DNA from: Cylicocyclus nassatus
Taxonomy: Eukaryota > Nematoda > Chromadorea > Rhabditida > Strongylidae
NCBI GenBank assembly: GCA_958299035.1
Contig: CATQJL010000001.1
Span: 77,583,594-77,647,593, forward strand
Reading direction: 5' to 3'
DNA: 64,000 nucleotides
In this document: one piece after another, positions 1 to 10,055 of the stretch
Layout of the letters: each line of letters begins with the position of its first letter
Numbering within the stretch: the first letter of the stretch is position 1
Translations under genes and position numbers: made by a program
The notes under the pieces: generated by a model
Databases searched by the model: none
The model's input: only the letters and a program-made list of their open reading frames with translations
Told to the model about the DNA's origin: nothing

Positions 1-643
1 AAATCGACTTAGTCTTGAATTTTGAGTTTTTGCCCTTACAAGTTCATCTTAAACGCACCACCACCATACTGAAAATAATAGTTTTGAAAAAAAACTTTGC
101 TTTATTGGTTGCCTTCAAAGGTGCCACCAATTATTCCGAACAGTGTCGGAATGGAACACATGTAGACAGACTCTTCTATAGGATGAACTCTTTGGCGAAA
201 GGTGGGTGTGCCGTTTTCTGGACTCAATATCAAACCACATCAAACAGTAAAAGAAAAATGATCAGAAAATAGTCGACAGCAGAGTCCTTTCCTTAGGGAT
301 GATTTTCGAATTGATTTTTCTCGCTCACATGAGTAGAAGTTACAAGTTAACGCTTTTAGTGTCAGATCTTCAATTTATTAAAAAAATCTGATAACAAGTG
401 GGCAGAACAACCTGCAACGCTGATATAGCTCTCCTTCGCTGCTTATTGGAAATTTTTAAAACACCCGCTTAGGGCTTTTCCGAACAAGATGATTCCCAGA
501 TGCATCACTACATAAGCGTGAGAACTTTAACACCTTCCCAACTCAATTTCCAACCAGCAGTACTAGTGCCATGTGAAAGAACTTAGCAAGCAGTACACCA
601 GCCGTTTCAAAAAAACTGACTTTTCTTATCCTGGCCCTACTCA

Positions 644-1089
644 CAAGGGAAGGACACTAATTTAGATACTTTTTTTAGGATGGGACAGCTTGAAACGCTA
701 ATTCCAAATGTGCTGTTCCTAGCTGCTCAGCTTTATTCTGAAGCGAGTTATAGTCTCTTCTCCATGCGAAGTTTGCGTGCTTCTCGACTTACTGATGCTA
801 CGGTGTTTGACGTCTAGGTGGTCTTGCAATTGTATTATGCTCCCTTTCAAGATCAAAAAAATTAATCTGATGTTAGTTCAACATCCTAGCACTTTTTTCG
901 AGCAGATTCTAATTTGCACGCAGTCTTACTACATTCTTTTGTTGATTACCCACAACAGCAAGCCCATAGCTCGCTTCCGAATAATGCTAAGCAGTTAGGA
1001 ACAGCATATTTGGAATCAGCGTTTGAAGCTGATTCCAAATGCATGTGTCATATCTCAAAAGGCTAATCTAAGTTAGTATCCTTCCTTTG
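644..1089. mobile_element. PIF/Harbinger-like MITE, TCA target duplication
   Basis: A 446-bp insertion starting CAAGGGAAGGACACTAATTT and ending with a reverse-complementary tip (...TTAGTATCCTTCCTTTG), flanked by TCA at 641-643 and 1090-1092. The empty site survives in the other palindrome arm (TAA at 6266-6268) and again near 50315, so the borders are clear. The interior is a foldback: the segment from 700 mirrors that before 1015. No transposase frame. Three-base TTA-type duplications are typical of PIF/Harbinger; the assignment is by that feature only. Confidence 0.8.
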
Positions 1090-1346
1090 TCAGAGTAATT
1101 CAAAATTCTCAGGCCTTAATTCCGAACGAAAATTCCGTTATAGTAATCTAGAAGCTTTCGCCGTACATAAGTGATCCCTTGAAAATGACCTGCAAAACCA
1201 CACTTTTTCCCTTCTCTGGCTGCAAAGGTTACGCAGCCTTGCATCTATGAGTAGTCCACATGAAATGTGACGCAGAAAGTGCTCATAACTCTGCATAAAA
1301 CAATTCACTTTGCAAACTTTATCTGATAGCATGAAAATTCTACTTA

Positions 1347-1843
1347 CAAGGGAAGGATACTTGGTGACCGTGGAATCTGGAATTAGCGCTTCAAGATACA
1401 TTTAATATTACGTTTCAAAATGAAACGTAATATTAAATGTATCTTGAAGCGCTAATTCCAAATCTGCTTTTGGTATCTGCCGTGCGCTCTTTCGAAAGAA
1501 GTTATGAACATCTCTGACACCAAAATCCGCACTGTTTTTGATGCAGGATTTACCAATATCGTTAAAATGTTCGCTTACGCACTATAAAAGAGCGTCCATG
1601 TAAAGAAAAGTTTTATGTTAAGCTTAGAAAAATTTACTCCGATATATCGGAGTCTAAAAAGCTTGGATTCTGACGCTTCTGACTGCCTAGATCTCGTAAA
1701 TCGATATGGAAAAAAGTCCATATTTTCGTTCAGAGAGTCGCACAGCAGATTATGAACATAGATTTGGAATCAGCGTTTCAAGGCACACCTACTGGTATAC
1801 ATCTTATTGCAAAAGGCTACGGTCACCAAGTATTCTTCCCTTG
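1347..1843. mobile_element. PIF/Harbinger-like MITE, TTA target duplication
   Basis: A 497-bp insertion with tips CAAGGGAAGGATACTTGGTG and its reverse complement, flanked by TTA at 1344-1346 and 1844-1846. The matching place in the right palindrome arm (TAA at 6009-6011) and in the 48-51 kb copy (near 50603) has a single TTA and no insert. Its right half is closely related to the shorter element at 36163-36450. It contains an internal perfect hairpin (1379-1459). No coding potential seen. Confidence 0.87.
1379..1459. repeat. Perfect 39-bp hairpin with 3-base loop
   Basis: Bases 1379-1417 are perfectly reverse-complementary to 1421-1459 around AAA (1418-1420). It sits inside the TTA-flanked MITE, and the outer part of each arm is the CGCTAATTCC motif seen in other members of that family. 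A perfect arm in otherwise mutated DNA suggests recent formation by a fold-back event, or continuing gene conversion. Confidence 0.9.
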
Positions 1844-2199
1844 TTAGATTTTAGCAATCACTTTCGAAAATTTTCGCATTTGACTTACATACAATCATTT
1901 GATCAATTTCGTGATTTCTACGATGTGCGGTGTCATTTTCGGTATGCCTTTACCGGGTTTGCTTTACCTGATAAGTTTTGGAAGCACAAATCATAAAAAT
2001 TCTAACAGCCTTTAACCAAAAGAAATTTACGTTCTTTCGAGATAAGATAACGAAATACACTTGAATTTTGCTTTTCTTAAGAGATTTTCCACAAATTTTG
2101 TCCTAAAAACTATAAAGAAAGAAAAGCAAATGAGGACATTGAAAAGAAAAACGAGTTTTTTGAAAAAAAAAGCACACTTCATGTAAGCCAACCTGTAAT

Positions 2200-4345
2200 C
2201 CTGCAACTTTAACTTTTTCAATCATTGTACAGGTATGATCGTCTCCACGACTCGTGTAGAGGCGGATTGCGGACTTACCCTGATTTCAAGGATAAACCTG
2301 TTAAGCTTCCACGTCAAAGCACTGTTTTTCGTACTCTCTCGCTATCAGAAACAGCCACGCATTAAGTTGGCAAAACCCTGCCTCTGATAATACTTGCTTT
2401 GCTACAAAACGTTTTCAACAGATTATATGAGCATAAAACGCGTCAGTCGTGATCTAGCTAAAAACGGTTTTGAAAGGAACGACATGCTCAAAACCTTCTT
2501 TACAAGCTGCGTTTTCATGCCAAGACTTGTTCAGGGCCTTTGCTATGCTGGAAAGGGGCTCAAAATCTGAGTAAGACTAGCCCCCTGAGAGTTTTATGAT
2601 GCAATTTAACACTAAAAAAGTATCAACTCCTATTTTTGCTGTGCAGTGCTTAGAGAGCTGCAAATTTCTCAGATTCCAAAGCTACTCAAAATTTTAATTA
2701 CAAAGATTGTGAAGACGAATCAGGTGTTTATATAAATATGGAACTATAAGACATACGCCTAACATAATCCTTCGAAATGTCAGCTAATCTCAAGTCTGGG
2801 ATAGAGGTACGGTTAAGATTTTTGTAAAATACTAATTTTTTCTTTTTCCCACTTTTGTGAAGGAAGGAACTAACGGACTTAAAGATGTTTGTTCAATTTT
2901 AAGCGCATCCTGAAAAATGAATAAGAGCTAATCACTAAAATTCAAATTTTAGCTCGGGAAACTTTGAGTGCGCTTGCAAAAATGACATTTACGATCATAT
3001 CTGCAAGGCCCACTCAAATCACGAGAAAATCGTTTGATAATTTCACTACAGTACAATTCACTACTGGTCGTAGGAGTTCTGTCAATCAGAAGAGTGCGAC
3101 TCATTGGTGGTTGTAAGAATTTTGATGTTTTAAACTACCTAGTTTACGATGTAATTCCGCGGGATTCTGGCAATAATTAGGAACACTCCCGTTTCCCCGT
3201 TTCGCAATGTGAAGATCATTTGAAAAGAAATCAATTTACGACCGAATAAAACATGTCCACAAGAATATGCCTAGAGCGGCTATCGAGCACTGATTATCAA
3301 ATTAGCACCTCATCACATTTTTTAGCATTATGCGGAATGTTCTTTCATTACCAGAATCGCGCGGGAATTCCATCGTAATCTAGCTAGTTTAAAACATCAA
3401 AATTCTTACAACCACCGATGAGTCGCACCGTTCTAATTAAAAGAACACCTACGACCCACATTGGATTGTACTGTAGTGAAATTATCAAACGATTTTCTCG
3501 TGATTTGAGTGGGCCTTGCAGATATAATCGTAAATGTCATTTTTGCAAGCGCAACCAAAGTTTCCCGAGCTAAAATTTGAATTTTAGTGATTAGCTCTTA
3601 TTCATTTTTGAGGACGCGTTTGAAATTGTACAAACATCTCTAAGTCCGTTAGTTTCTTGATCAAAAAATTGGAAAAAATTAGTGCTTTACAAAAATCTTA
3701 ACGGTACCTCTGTCCCAGACTTGAAATTGGCTGACATTTGGGAGAATCATGTTAGGCGTATGTCTTATAGTTTCATATTATATAACCACCTGATTCGTCT
3801 TTACAATCTTTGTAATTAAGATTTTGAGTAGCTTTGGAATCTGAGAAATTTGCAGCTCTCTAAGCACTGCACAACAAAAATAGGAGTTGATACTTTTTTA
3901 GTGCTAAATTGCATCATGAAACTCTCAGGAGGCTAGTCTCACTAAGATTTTGAGCCCCTTTTCAGCATAACAAAGGCCCTGAACAAGTGTTGGCATGAAA
4001 GCACAGCTTGTAAAGAAGGCTTTGAGCATGTCGTTCCTTTCAAAACCGTTTTTATCCAGATCACAATTGACGCGTTTTATGCTCATATAATCTGTTGAAA
4101 ACGTTTTGTAGCGAAGCAAGTGTCATCGGCCTTACGATTCGTGTAAAAGCGAGGTTTTCCCAACTTAATGCGTGGCAATTTTTTGATAGCGAGAGAATAC
4201 GAAAAACAATGCTTTGACGTGGAGGTTTAACAGGTTTATCCTTGAAATCAGGGGAAGTCCGCAATCCGCCTCCACACGAGTCGTAGAGACGATCATACGT
4301 GTACTCTGTATGAGTGAAGACGTTAAAGTTGCAGGATCACAGGTT
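2200..4345. repeat. Inner core of the 6.8-kb palindrome
   Basis: This inner 2.1 kb is palindromic (2200-3200 against 3335-4345) but is not shared with the second arm copy at 48-51 kb, whose similarity stops at the equivalent of about 2150. It could therefore be a separate foldback element inserted before the arms diverged. A short open frame with residues such as PDFKDKPVK and PPRQS occurs on the outward strand of both arms (around 2240-2345 and 4170-4300) and stays similar between them. I do not recognise it. The spacer at 3201-3334 holds nothing identifiable. Confidence 0.6.
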
Positions 4346-4401
4346 GGCTTACATGAAGTGTGACATTTTCTCAATAAAAATCGTGTCTTCCAATTGTCTA
4401 T

Positions 4402-5430
4402 ATGTCCAAAATCGAAAGCCCCGTACTTGCGCGCAAACCAATACTTTATTGCCGCTATATAGATGATTGTTGTATAGTGTGCGCAACACAAGACGAACTA
4501 GACGCTTGCTTCAATCTGCTAAACAACCAATCCCCGCACATAAAGTTTACACGAGAAAGGCCCAGCGAAAACTGGCTGCCTTTTCTCAACGTTCAAGTGC
4601 AATTGCGTGATGGATCATGCAAGACCAAGTGGTTTCGAAAACCGAGCAGCAAAAATATTTTAGTTCGCTATCTCTCGGCCCAACCTTGGAGCACAAAAAC
4701 GTCGGTAATCTGCAACATGTTTAGGACTGCTAAAGCAGTTTCCTCCGATCAAGAACGCGCCACATCGTTGAGTCTTGCTAGACAAATTGCGCAGTTCAAA
4801 GGTTATCCCACAAGCCATTTAACAAAACGTACCCGGCAACAATACAGACCGCGCGCAAGCGATAATGAAGTCAAAATACCTTTTTGTGTTCCTTTCATAT
4901 CTGAAGATTTTAGTAGAGCGATAAGAAAAAGTTTAGAACATGCCGGCCTTCAAGACTCCGTTAGAATTATTGATATTCCACCTCCGAGTCTCAAGAAACA
5001 ACTAATTCGTAACCGCTCTTACAACCGACTTTGCATGAATACCGATTGCGTCGTCTGTCCATTTGGTCAATCAGGCGATTGCATGGAGGCCGGAGTAGTT
5101 TACCTGATAACCTGTCAAAGTTGCGGGAAAGAGTACATTGGAGAAACTGGCAGGCCTCTGTGTGTGAGAATCAAAGAGCACCTAGACGGTCTCAGAAAAT
5201 CTAAGTCCAACACCCCTCTAGGCGCGCATCGCAGAGAAGATCACTCAGATCAACTATTCAACATAGCTGTCACAATCTTAATGCGTGAACCCGAAGTAAT
5301 TCCTCGTAAAACGCTGGAGGCATTTTGGATAACATCAAAAGCCCCTACCATGAACCGCAAGGAAGAGGGCGTTGTCATGAATAGTGAGCTAATCTCATAT
5401 CAGTCCCTTTGCGGATTTGATCTACACTGA
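4402..5430 (+). CDS. Penelope-like RT C-terminus with GIY-YIG endonuclease
   Basis: A 342-residue frame, the C-terminal part of a Penelope-like polyprotein that would copy element RNA and nick its target in the nucleus. Seen in the sequence: YIDD at residues 19-22 is the RT active-site YxDD. FTRE (49-52) followed by LPFLNV (59-64) and KTKWFRKPSS (74-83) fit the following RT and thumb motifs of this family; the usual D of LPFLDV is N here. A cysteine-rich linker (C211, C216, C219, C227) leads to the GIY-YIG domain: GVVY (231-234), CQSC (238-241), YIG (245-247), R251 and R256, H260, and E306 in LEAFWI as the likely metal-binding Glu. The frame is open upstream of 4402 only into palindrome sequence, so the ATG is probably an internal Met and the start is missing. 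It has no stop or frameshift, so it is younger than the neighbouring LINE. RT function is not expected because the earlier motifs are absent. Confidence 0.93.
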   Translation: MSKIESPVLARKPILYCRYIDDCCIVCATQDELDACFNLLNNQSPHIKFTRERPSENWLPFLNVQVQLRDGSCKTKWFRKPSSKNILVRYLSAQPWSTKTSVICNMFRTAKAVSSDQERATSLSLARQIAQFKGYPTSHLTKRTRQQYRPRASDNEVKIPFCVPFISEDFSRAIRKSLEHAGLQDSVRIIDIPPPSLKKQLIRNRSYNRLCMNTDCVVCPFGQSGDCMEAGVVYLITCQSCGKEYIGETGRPLCVRIKEHLDGLRKSKSNTPLGAHRREDHSDQLFNIAVTILMREPEVIPRKTLEAFWITSKAPTMNRKEEGVVMNSELISYQSLCGFDLH

Positions 5431-5650
5431 GATTAGAATCATCTATAAAAGGCAATTATACTGGTCTCCGGTACTACTAACTGTACGGACACTGTGCTTG
5501 GTGGTTGCTCAACCTTGATTCGAAGATTGCCGAGGTGAGCATTGACACTGGTTCCCGTCACGGCTTTCAGACTAACCTAGTGTTGAGTGTAGCCTAAGCT
5601 TGAACGAGGTGTTTGAGGGGACAAACCACTAATGTGTGCGACCTTCCAGG

Positions 5651-5678
5651 CTCCGACGAAGGTGAAGGCACCGAAACG
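5651..5678 (+). other. Hammerhead-like hairpin in the Penelope 3' region
   Basis: CCGACGA (5653-5659) is followed by a 4-bp stem GGTG/CACC (5661-5664/5669-5672) with loop AAGG, then GAAAC (5673-5677). This resembles a hammerhead ribozyme core (CUGANGA, stem II, GAAA) with one core mismatch (U to C) and one extra A. Penelope-like elements are known to carry small hammerheads. The copy at 60474-60496 keeps CCGACGA and has GATG/CATC as the stem, so the pair changes together. Activity is doubtful given the core change. Confidence 0.4.
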
Positions 5679-6831
5679 TTGGCCTGTTTGAATAAAGCGT
5701 GTTAGCGTGTCGGCTATAGAATACGTATACGTTTTTTTTATAGTTTTCAAGAAAGGGTTTTCATGGAAGAGCTTTTCAAAAAAAGCAAAGTTCAAGTTTT
5801 TTCCTTGTCTTATTTAAGAAAAATGCAAATTTTTTAAACTAGAGAAGCTGTTAGAAATTTCAGGTTTTGTGTTTCCAAAACTTATCAGGTAAATCAAATT
5901 CGGTAAAGGCATACCGAAAATGATACCACACATCCTAGAAAGTTCACGAAAGTGATCAAATGATTCTATGTAAGTCAAATGCGAAAATTTTTAAAAGTGA
6001 TTCCTGTCTAAGAAGAATTTTCATGCTATCAGATGAAGTTTGCAATGTGAATTTTTTTATGCAGAGTTATGAGCACTTTCTGCGTCACGTTTCTTGTGGA
6101 TCACTCATAGATGCAAGGCTGCATAACCCTTGCAGCCGGAGGAAGGGAAAGACGTGGTTTTGCAGGTCATTTGTATGAGATTTCTTATGTACGGCAAAAC
6201 CTAAACTTCTAGAATACGATAACGAAATTCATTTGAAGTTGAGCACTGAGAATTTTGAATTACTCTAAGTAGAATAAGTAAAGTCGGTTTTTTATAACGG
6301 CAGGTGTACTGCTTACGGCTAAGTCTCCAACAAGGCACAGTACAGCTGATTTTAAATAAGCAGTAAAGGAGAGCTATATCAGCGTTACAGGTTGCTTTAT
6401 CCACTTGTTATCAAGTTTTTTTTTAATATATACAAATTGAAGATTGGACAGTTAGTTAAGGACGAATAGCAAGCTAAAAGCGTTAACTTGTAACTTCTAC
6501 TCATGTGAGCGAGAAAAATCAATTCGAAAATCATCCCTAAGGAAAGGACTCTGCTGTCGATGATTTTCTGATCATTTTTCTTTTACTGTTTGATGTGGTT
6601 TGATATTGAGTCCAGAAAACGGCACACCCATCTTTCGCCAAAGAGTTCATCCTATAGAAGAGTCTGTCTACATGTGTTCCATTCCGACACTGTTCGGAAT
6701 AATTGGTGACACCTTTGCAGGCAAGCAATAAAGCAAAGTTTTTTTTGAAACTACCATTTTCAGTATGGTGGTGGTGCGTCTAAGATGAACTTATAAGGGC
6801 AAAAACTCAAAATTCAAAACTAAGTCGATTT

Positions 6832-7479
6832 CAAACAGTTGACCAAAGAGTAAGAGACTACAAGGAGAAATTTTCGCACAGGGCAAATTTTGCTGAAATC
6901 TAAGAGTTTGCTAAAGCTCCTAGTGCCACATCCGTCTGTGACGCAGTTCAAGCAACATCTTACCATAACCGACATGAAAGACAGAAAATGATGACTTTTA
7001 TTGTTTGATACAAATAGCTGCACCTTTTCGGATAAAGCCGTTGTACGTCTTGTGCGCATAGGTAGGTGTTCTAATTCCGCACGTGCAGCAAAAAGTAAAA
7101 AACCGTATGGACATTCTTAAACCATCCTTTTCGATTTCGAAGTTACTTCAAAAATTTTAGAAACAATCAACAACGGCAAGGATATATGTAAGTAATTTTG
7201 ATTGTTATCTGATAAGACGACGTGGGCAGAGAGGGCCTCAGGAGGGGTAGAGGTGCAGTAAATGGAGATGAGTAAGGCGATTTACATGGAAGGCTTGCAA
7301 AACTTTTTTGCTCTCTTTTTCTACGGATCTGCAAATCGCATCTCAAAACTACTTAGAACACCGACTCTAGACCATCATTTGAGTGGAACGATGCTCTGTC
7401 ACTTAAGCCAAGGTTCCTTTTTGGTCTCGTGAGCTTTTGTTATATGCTATCGCTAAGTTATTCTTCATGCTTCTTTTAG
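6832..7479. other. No supported feature
   Basis: AT-rich DNA between the right palindrome arm and the first exon-like frame. I found no long inverted repeat, element tip or convincing reading frame. Confidence 0.5.
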
Positions 7480-7658
7480 ATGTATGTCGGAGATCTGCAG
7501 AATTGTCAGCGCGATTGAAAGTAGTTAAAGCGTTTTTAGCTGCAAAGCGCGGCGGTTCTACGAGTACCAACAAAATTGGTTCAAACTTGGATTTGCACTT
7601 GCGAAGCGCAATGATCACCAAATTGTTAAGAGTTAAAAATACCTATTTGATCTTTTAG
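7480..7658 (+). CDS. Exon-like open frame, unrecognised
   Basis: A frame opening directly after a CTTTTAG acceptor-like site (ending 7479) and running to a stop at 7656-7658. It reads as a plausible soluble segment (for example SARLKVVKAFLAAKRGG, SNLDLHLRSAMITKLL). No good GTAAGT donor follows, only GTTAAG-like sequence near 7622. There is no recognisable domain, and the DNA belongs to no repeat I could define in the window. It may be the exon of a low-copy gene, a pseudogene, or chance; the length alone is not significant at this base composition. Confidence 0.2.
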
Positions 7659-7834
7659 CAAATTTTGTGCTGTTGAGGCTAAAAGTATTGTGCGCTGTAA
7701 TTGCTGCTTCCAGTATATAAAGTGTAAGCTCGTTCACTAAATCATTCGAGATGAGCCTACTTTTTGCTCTTCTTGCGGTAATCAATTTTTTTGATATTAG
7801 TAGATTTTTAGCATTAGAAATCGTAAAACTTCAG

Positions 7835-7993
7835 ATATTGCTTGCTGGAAGAATGGGAGCATCGCGTATTTGTCGTCAAGGAAATGAGTTAACTGAAGAA
7901 GCCGTAAAAGAGGTGTCACATGTTGTTAGCACGGTACTACAGCAGCTTGAAAAGAGTGAAAGAGTGGTTGGTCATCTGAGAAACTTTTTTTGA
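7835..7993 (+). CDS. Exon-like open frame, unrecognised
   Basis: A frame starting after AAACTTCAG (acceptor-like, ending 7834) and ending at a stop at 7991-7993. The residues (GRMGASRICRQGNELTEE, VKEVSHVVSTVLQQLEKS) look helical, charged and soluble rather than the Phe/Leu/Cys-rich sequence typical of random frames here. It lies 176 bp downstream of the similar candidate at 7480-7658 on the same strand, so the two could be exons of one gene. No family is recognised and no polyadenylation signal stands out. Confidence 0.22.
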   Translation: MLLAGRMGASRICRQGNELTEEAVKEVSHVVSTVLQQLEKSERVVGHLRNFF

Positions 7994-8100
7994 TTTACAT
8001 GAAATAGGGCTCGCTGCCCCATGCTTGTAATTGCAGTACTTTTGAAATGGCAAACATCACTGCAGAAAAGCTTCATAATTTCAGTGGTGGACGATTCATC

Positions 8101-8580
8101 TCATACAAAAAGCAAAACTATGTTTTGCAGGATGGCACCCGAAGTGTACCCCCCTCCTTTATGAGTAAGCTGCTTAGTAAGCTGCTCAGGGTGGCATTTT
8201 GGATAACCATTTTTTCTAGGGAAGAGACTACTGCTGCATTTCTCGGCACATTGGTAGCTGCTAAATATCGGAACGAAATCGCAGGGGTTAGTGATGCAAA
8301 CATTTAGAGATTGATGACGAATGCGATCATCGCATGCGCATCTCAAAGTCGACAATATTTGTCGCTCAATCATCTTTCGCCCAACCCTTTTTTCCAATAG
8401 GAAATGACATTTTGACGAAAATTCGAGATTGCATAAGCAACAACTACGGGTAATCTGCCGTGTAAAATCGAAGTAAATGAAGTAGCACACACACCATTGA
8501 ACTCGCACCACTGGTGGCATTTTGCGAAGTCTTCTCGTTTCAATGGCAAGCGTGTCATTCAGCAGGAAAATAGTGCTCAA
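8101..8580 (-). other. Longest unexplained frame of the left region (159 codons)
   Basis: An uninterrupted - strand frame of 159 codons. It is long for DNA of this composition, but it is rich in Cys, Phe and Ser without any motif, and it overlaps weaker + strand frames. I see no domain, signal peptide or conserved copy. Most likely chance, listed because of its length. Confidence 0.12.
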
Positions 8581-8847
8581 GCATGCAAAAAATCTAACAA
8601 TGGAAGGTAATCGTTCGAAGTGACGCTTTCATATAAAGTGAACACGAGTTATAGAGGTTATAGTGCTGACTCCATACCTGCTTTCTGTATCTGTGCGCTC
8701 CTAGTAGGGAGTTATAGGAATTTTGAACTAAAAGGCTTTAACGCGCGGTTACAATAAAATCATTTGAAACTGTAGTCTTTGAGCCAAATGGGACATGATT
8801 ATAGCCTGGGAACTTTATTCAGTTGATGCCCCACTTTTACCAATTTA

Positions 8848-9250
8848 TGCTTGTAGGTTGTTGCAAAAATAACAGCTGTTTCCAGCCCTTTTCGGGACAG
8901 CTTTTTCTCATCAAAATTTCTTCTCTGAAAAACACGCAGCGTATTATTGAATGCTCTTTTCATATTCTATCTAAAAATGACGTAAGCGGGATCTATTTGT
9001 TGAAAAGTTACGAAGTTTCTAATGATCGTTTTAAAAACAAGAACTCCACTGCACTCACTTTTCTGACCAGAATTCGCGCAAGTGAAAGTCGCTTCTTCGA
9101 AAACCTGACTACTTTATGTACATATAAGGAATTGCCTACATTTTCCAAAGTTCCTGAACACCTTTTTCTAAAATCATGGTTTCCTTTCTCCTCCATAAAA
9201 TTATGCATTTTTGTCTAAAAGCAAAATTTCTTGCTCTTTAAAGCAGTACC
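8848..9250 (+). mobile_element. Decayed left part of a mariner-tipped element
   Basis: It begins TGTAGGTTGTTGCAAAAATA and follows, with many changes, the first few hundred bases of the intact element at 48243-49543, including the TCAAAATTTCTT stretch. No right tip is visible and the duplication cannot be seen, so this is a truncated, old copy. Confidence 0.5.
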
Positions 9251-9389
9251 TTTAAGCTGACCCAGTATGAGCAATAAAAATTTGATTTCTTTAAGAAGGA
9301 TCAAGAAAAATTCTAAATTTCTATTTGTATGACAGAAATATGTACATTACAGTAGAACTTTTGCTTTGTATTATAATGTAACAATACTA

Positions 9390-10055
9390 CAGAGTGTCCC
9401 AAAAAATGTGAACATGTTTGATCGTCAGCAATTCTCTTGCTTTGACTCTTTCGCCGAGTTTGAGGTATCATTGCATAGAGGTTCAACTTAGATTTACAGT
9501 TTACATTTAACTTAGATATACATTCTTTATTACTGTTGGAATACGGTGTGAACTCTGATAAGAATTTTAGAAAAGTGAAAGTGATTTTTGCCTCAGAAAG
9601 AAAACCAACTGAAAACTCTTGTAGTGGACTAATCGTAGTTGTTGATTCTAAATATGCATTTCTAAATATATCTAAATACAATTCTAAATTTTAACTTTAC
9701 TGTAATGCTTTTTCCATGAGCTATTTTAGGTTTACTGTAACATCTGTTTTTCCAATGCCCGTCAAAAAGTGTGATTACTCCATTAGAAGTGCCCAAAAAA
9801 AACAGGTGAAAAGTTGTGTACTGGAATCAGCGCGCCTGAAAATCTCACCACAGGAATCTCCAGATTTTTTTTGGGTTCTATTTCTCATCGGGTTTATTGC
9901 ATAGTAGAGCTTTATGCTGAATGTACCGTAATCCAACTATAATAGAGAGGGATTGATGATTTGATTCATGCTGTAAATCTACATTGAACCTCCCTCTACA
10001 GAAAGATACCTCAAGCTCGTATCGATCAAACTTCGCATTCTTTTGGGCCGCCCTG
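9390..10055. mobile_element. Foldback element, CAGGGTGTCCC tip family
   Basis: A 666-bp element bounded by CAGAGTGTCCCAAAAAATGT and a diverged inverse tip ending GGGCCGCCCTG, flanked by TA (9388-9389, 10056-10057). The arms carry the family's GGTTCAACTTAGATTT subterminal motif in inverted orientation (9480-9500 and 9970-9995). There is no transposase. TA duplications and tip form suggest mobilisation by a Tc1/mariner transposase supplied elsewhere. Confidence 0.8.

Larger units (their letters stand above)
4399..5727 (+). mobile_element. 5'-truncated Penelope-like retroelement
   Basis: About 1.33 kb absent from the left arm of the palindrome, so it inserted after that palindrome formed. The left junction falls at about 4395-4402, where similarity to the other arm gives way to the reverse transcriptase frame. 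The right junction is near 5727, where the T-rich arm sequence resumes. The element is truncated at its 5' end just before the conserved YxDD region, as happens in target-primed insertions. It holds an intact frame (4402-5430) and about 300 bp of 3' sequence with a hairpin next to CGAAACGTT (5651-5678) that recurs at 60.35-60.54 kb. No target duplication could be defined. Confidence 0.85.
1..6831. repeat. Large palindrome (foldback block), at least 6.8 kb
   Basis: Window bases 1-11 are the exact reverse complement of 6821-6831, and the match continues inward to a spacer at about 3200-3334, so the two halves form one huge hairpin. Checked pairs include 110-170/6660-6725, 1095-1340/6003-6275, 1850-2010/5860-6000, 2262-2345/4190-4290 and 2900-3100/3480-3670. 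Divergence between arms is modest (point changes and small indels). Three later insertions break the symmetry: two TTA-type MITEs in the left arm only and a Penelope-like element in the right arm only. Because base 1 is still inside the match, the left end lies outside the window. An arm of the same sequence recurs at 48185-50850. I see no protein in it. Confidence 0.9.
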
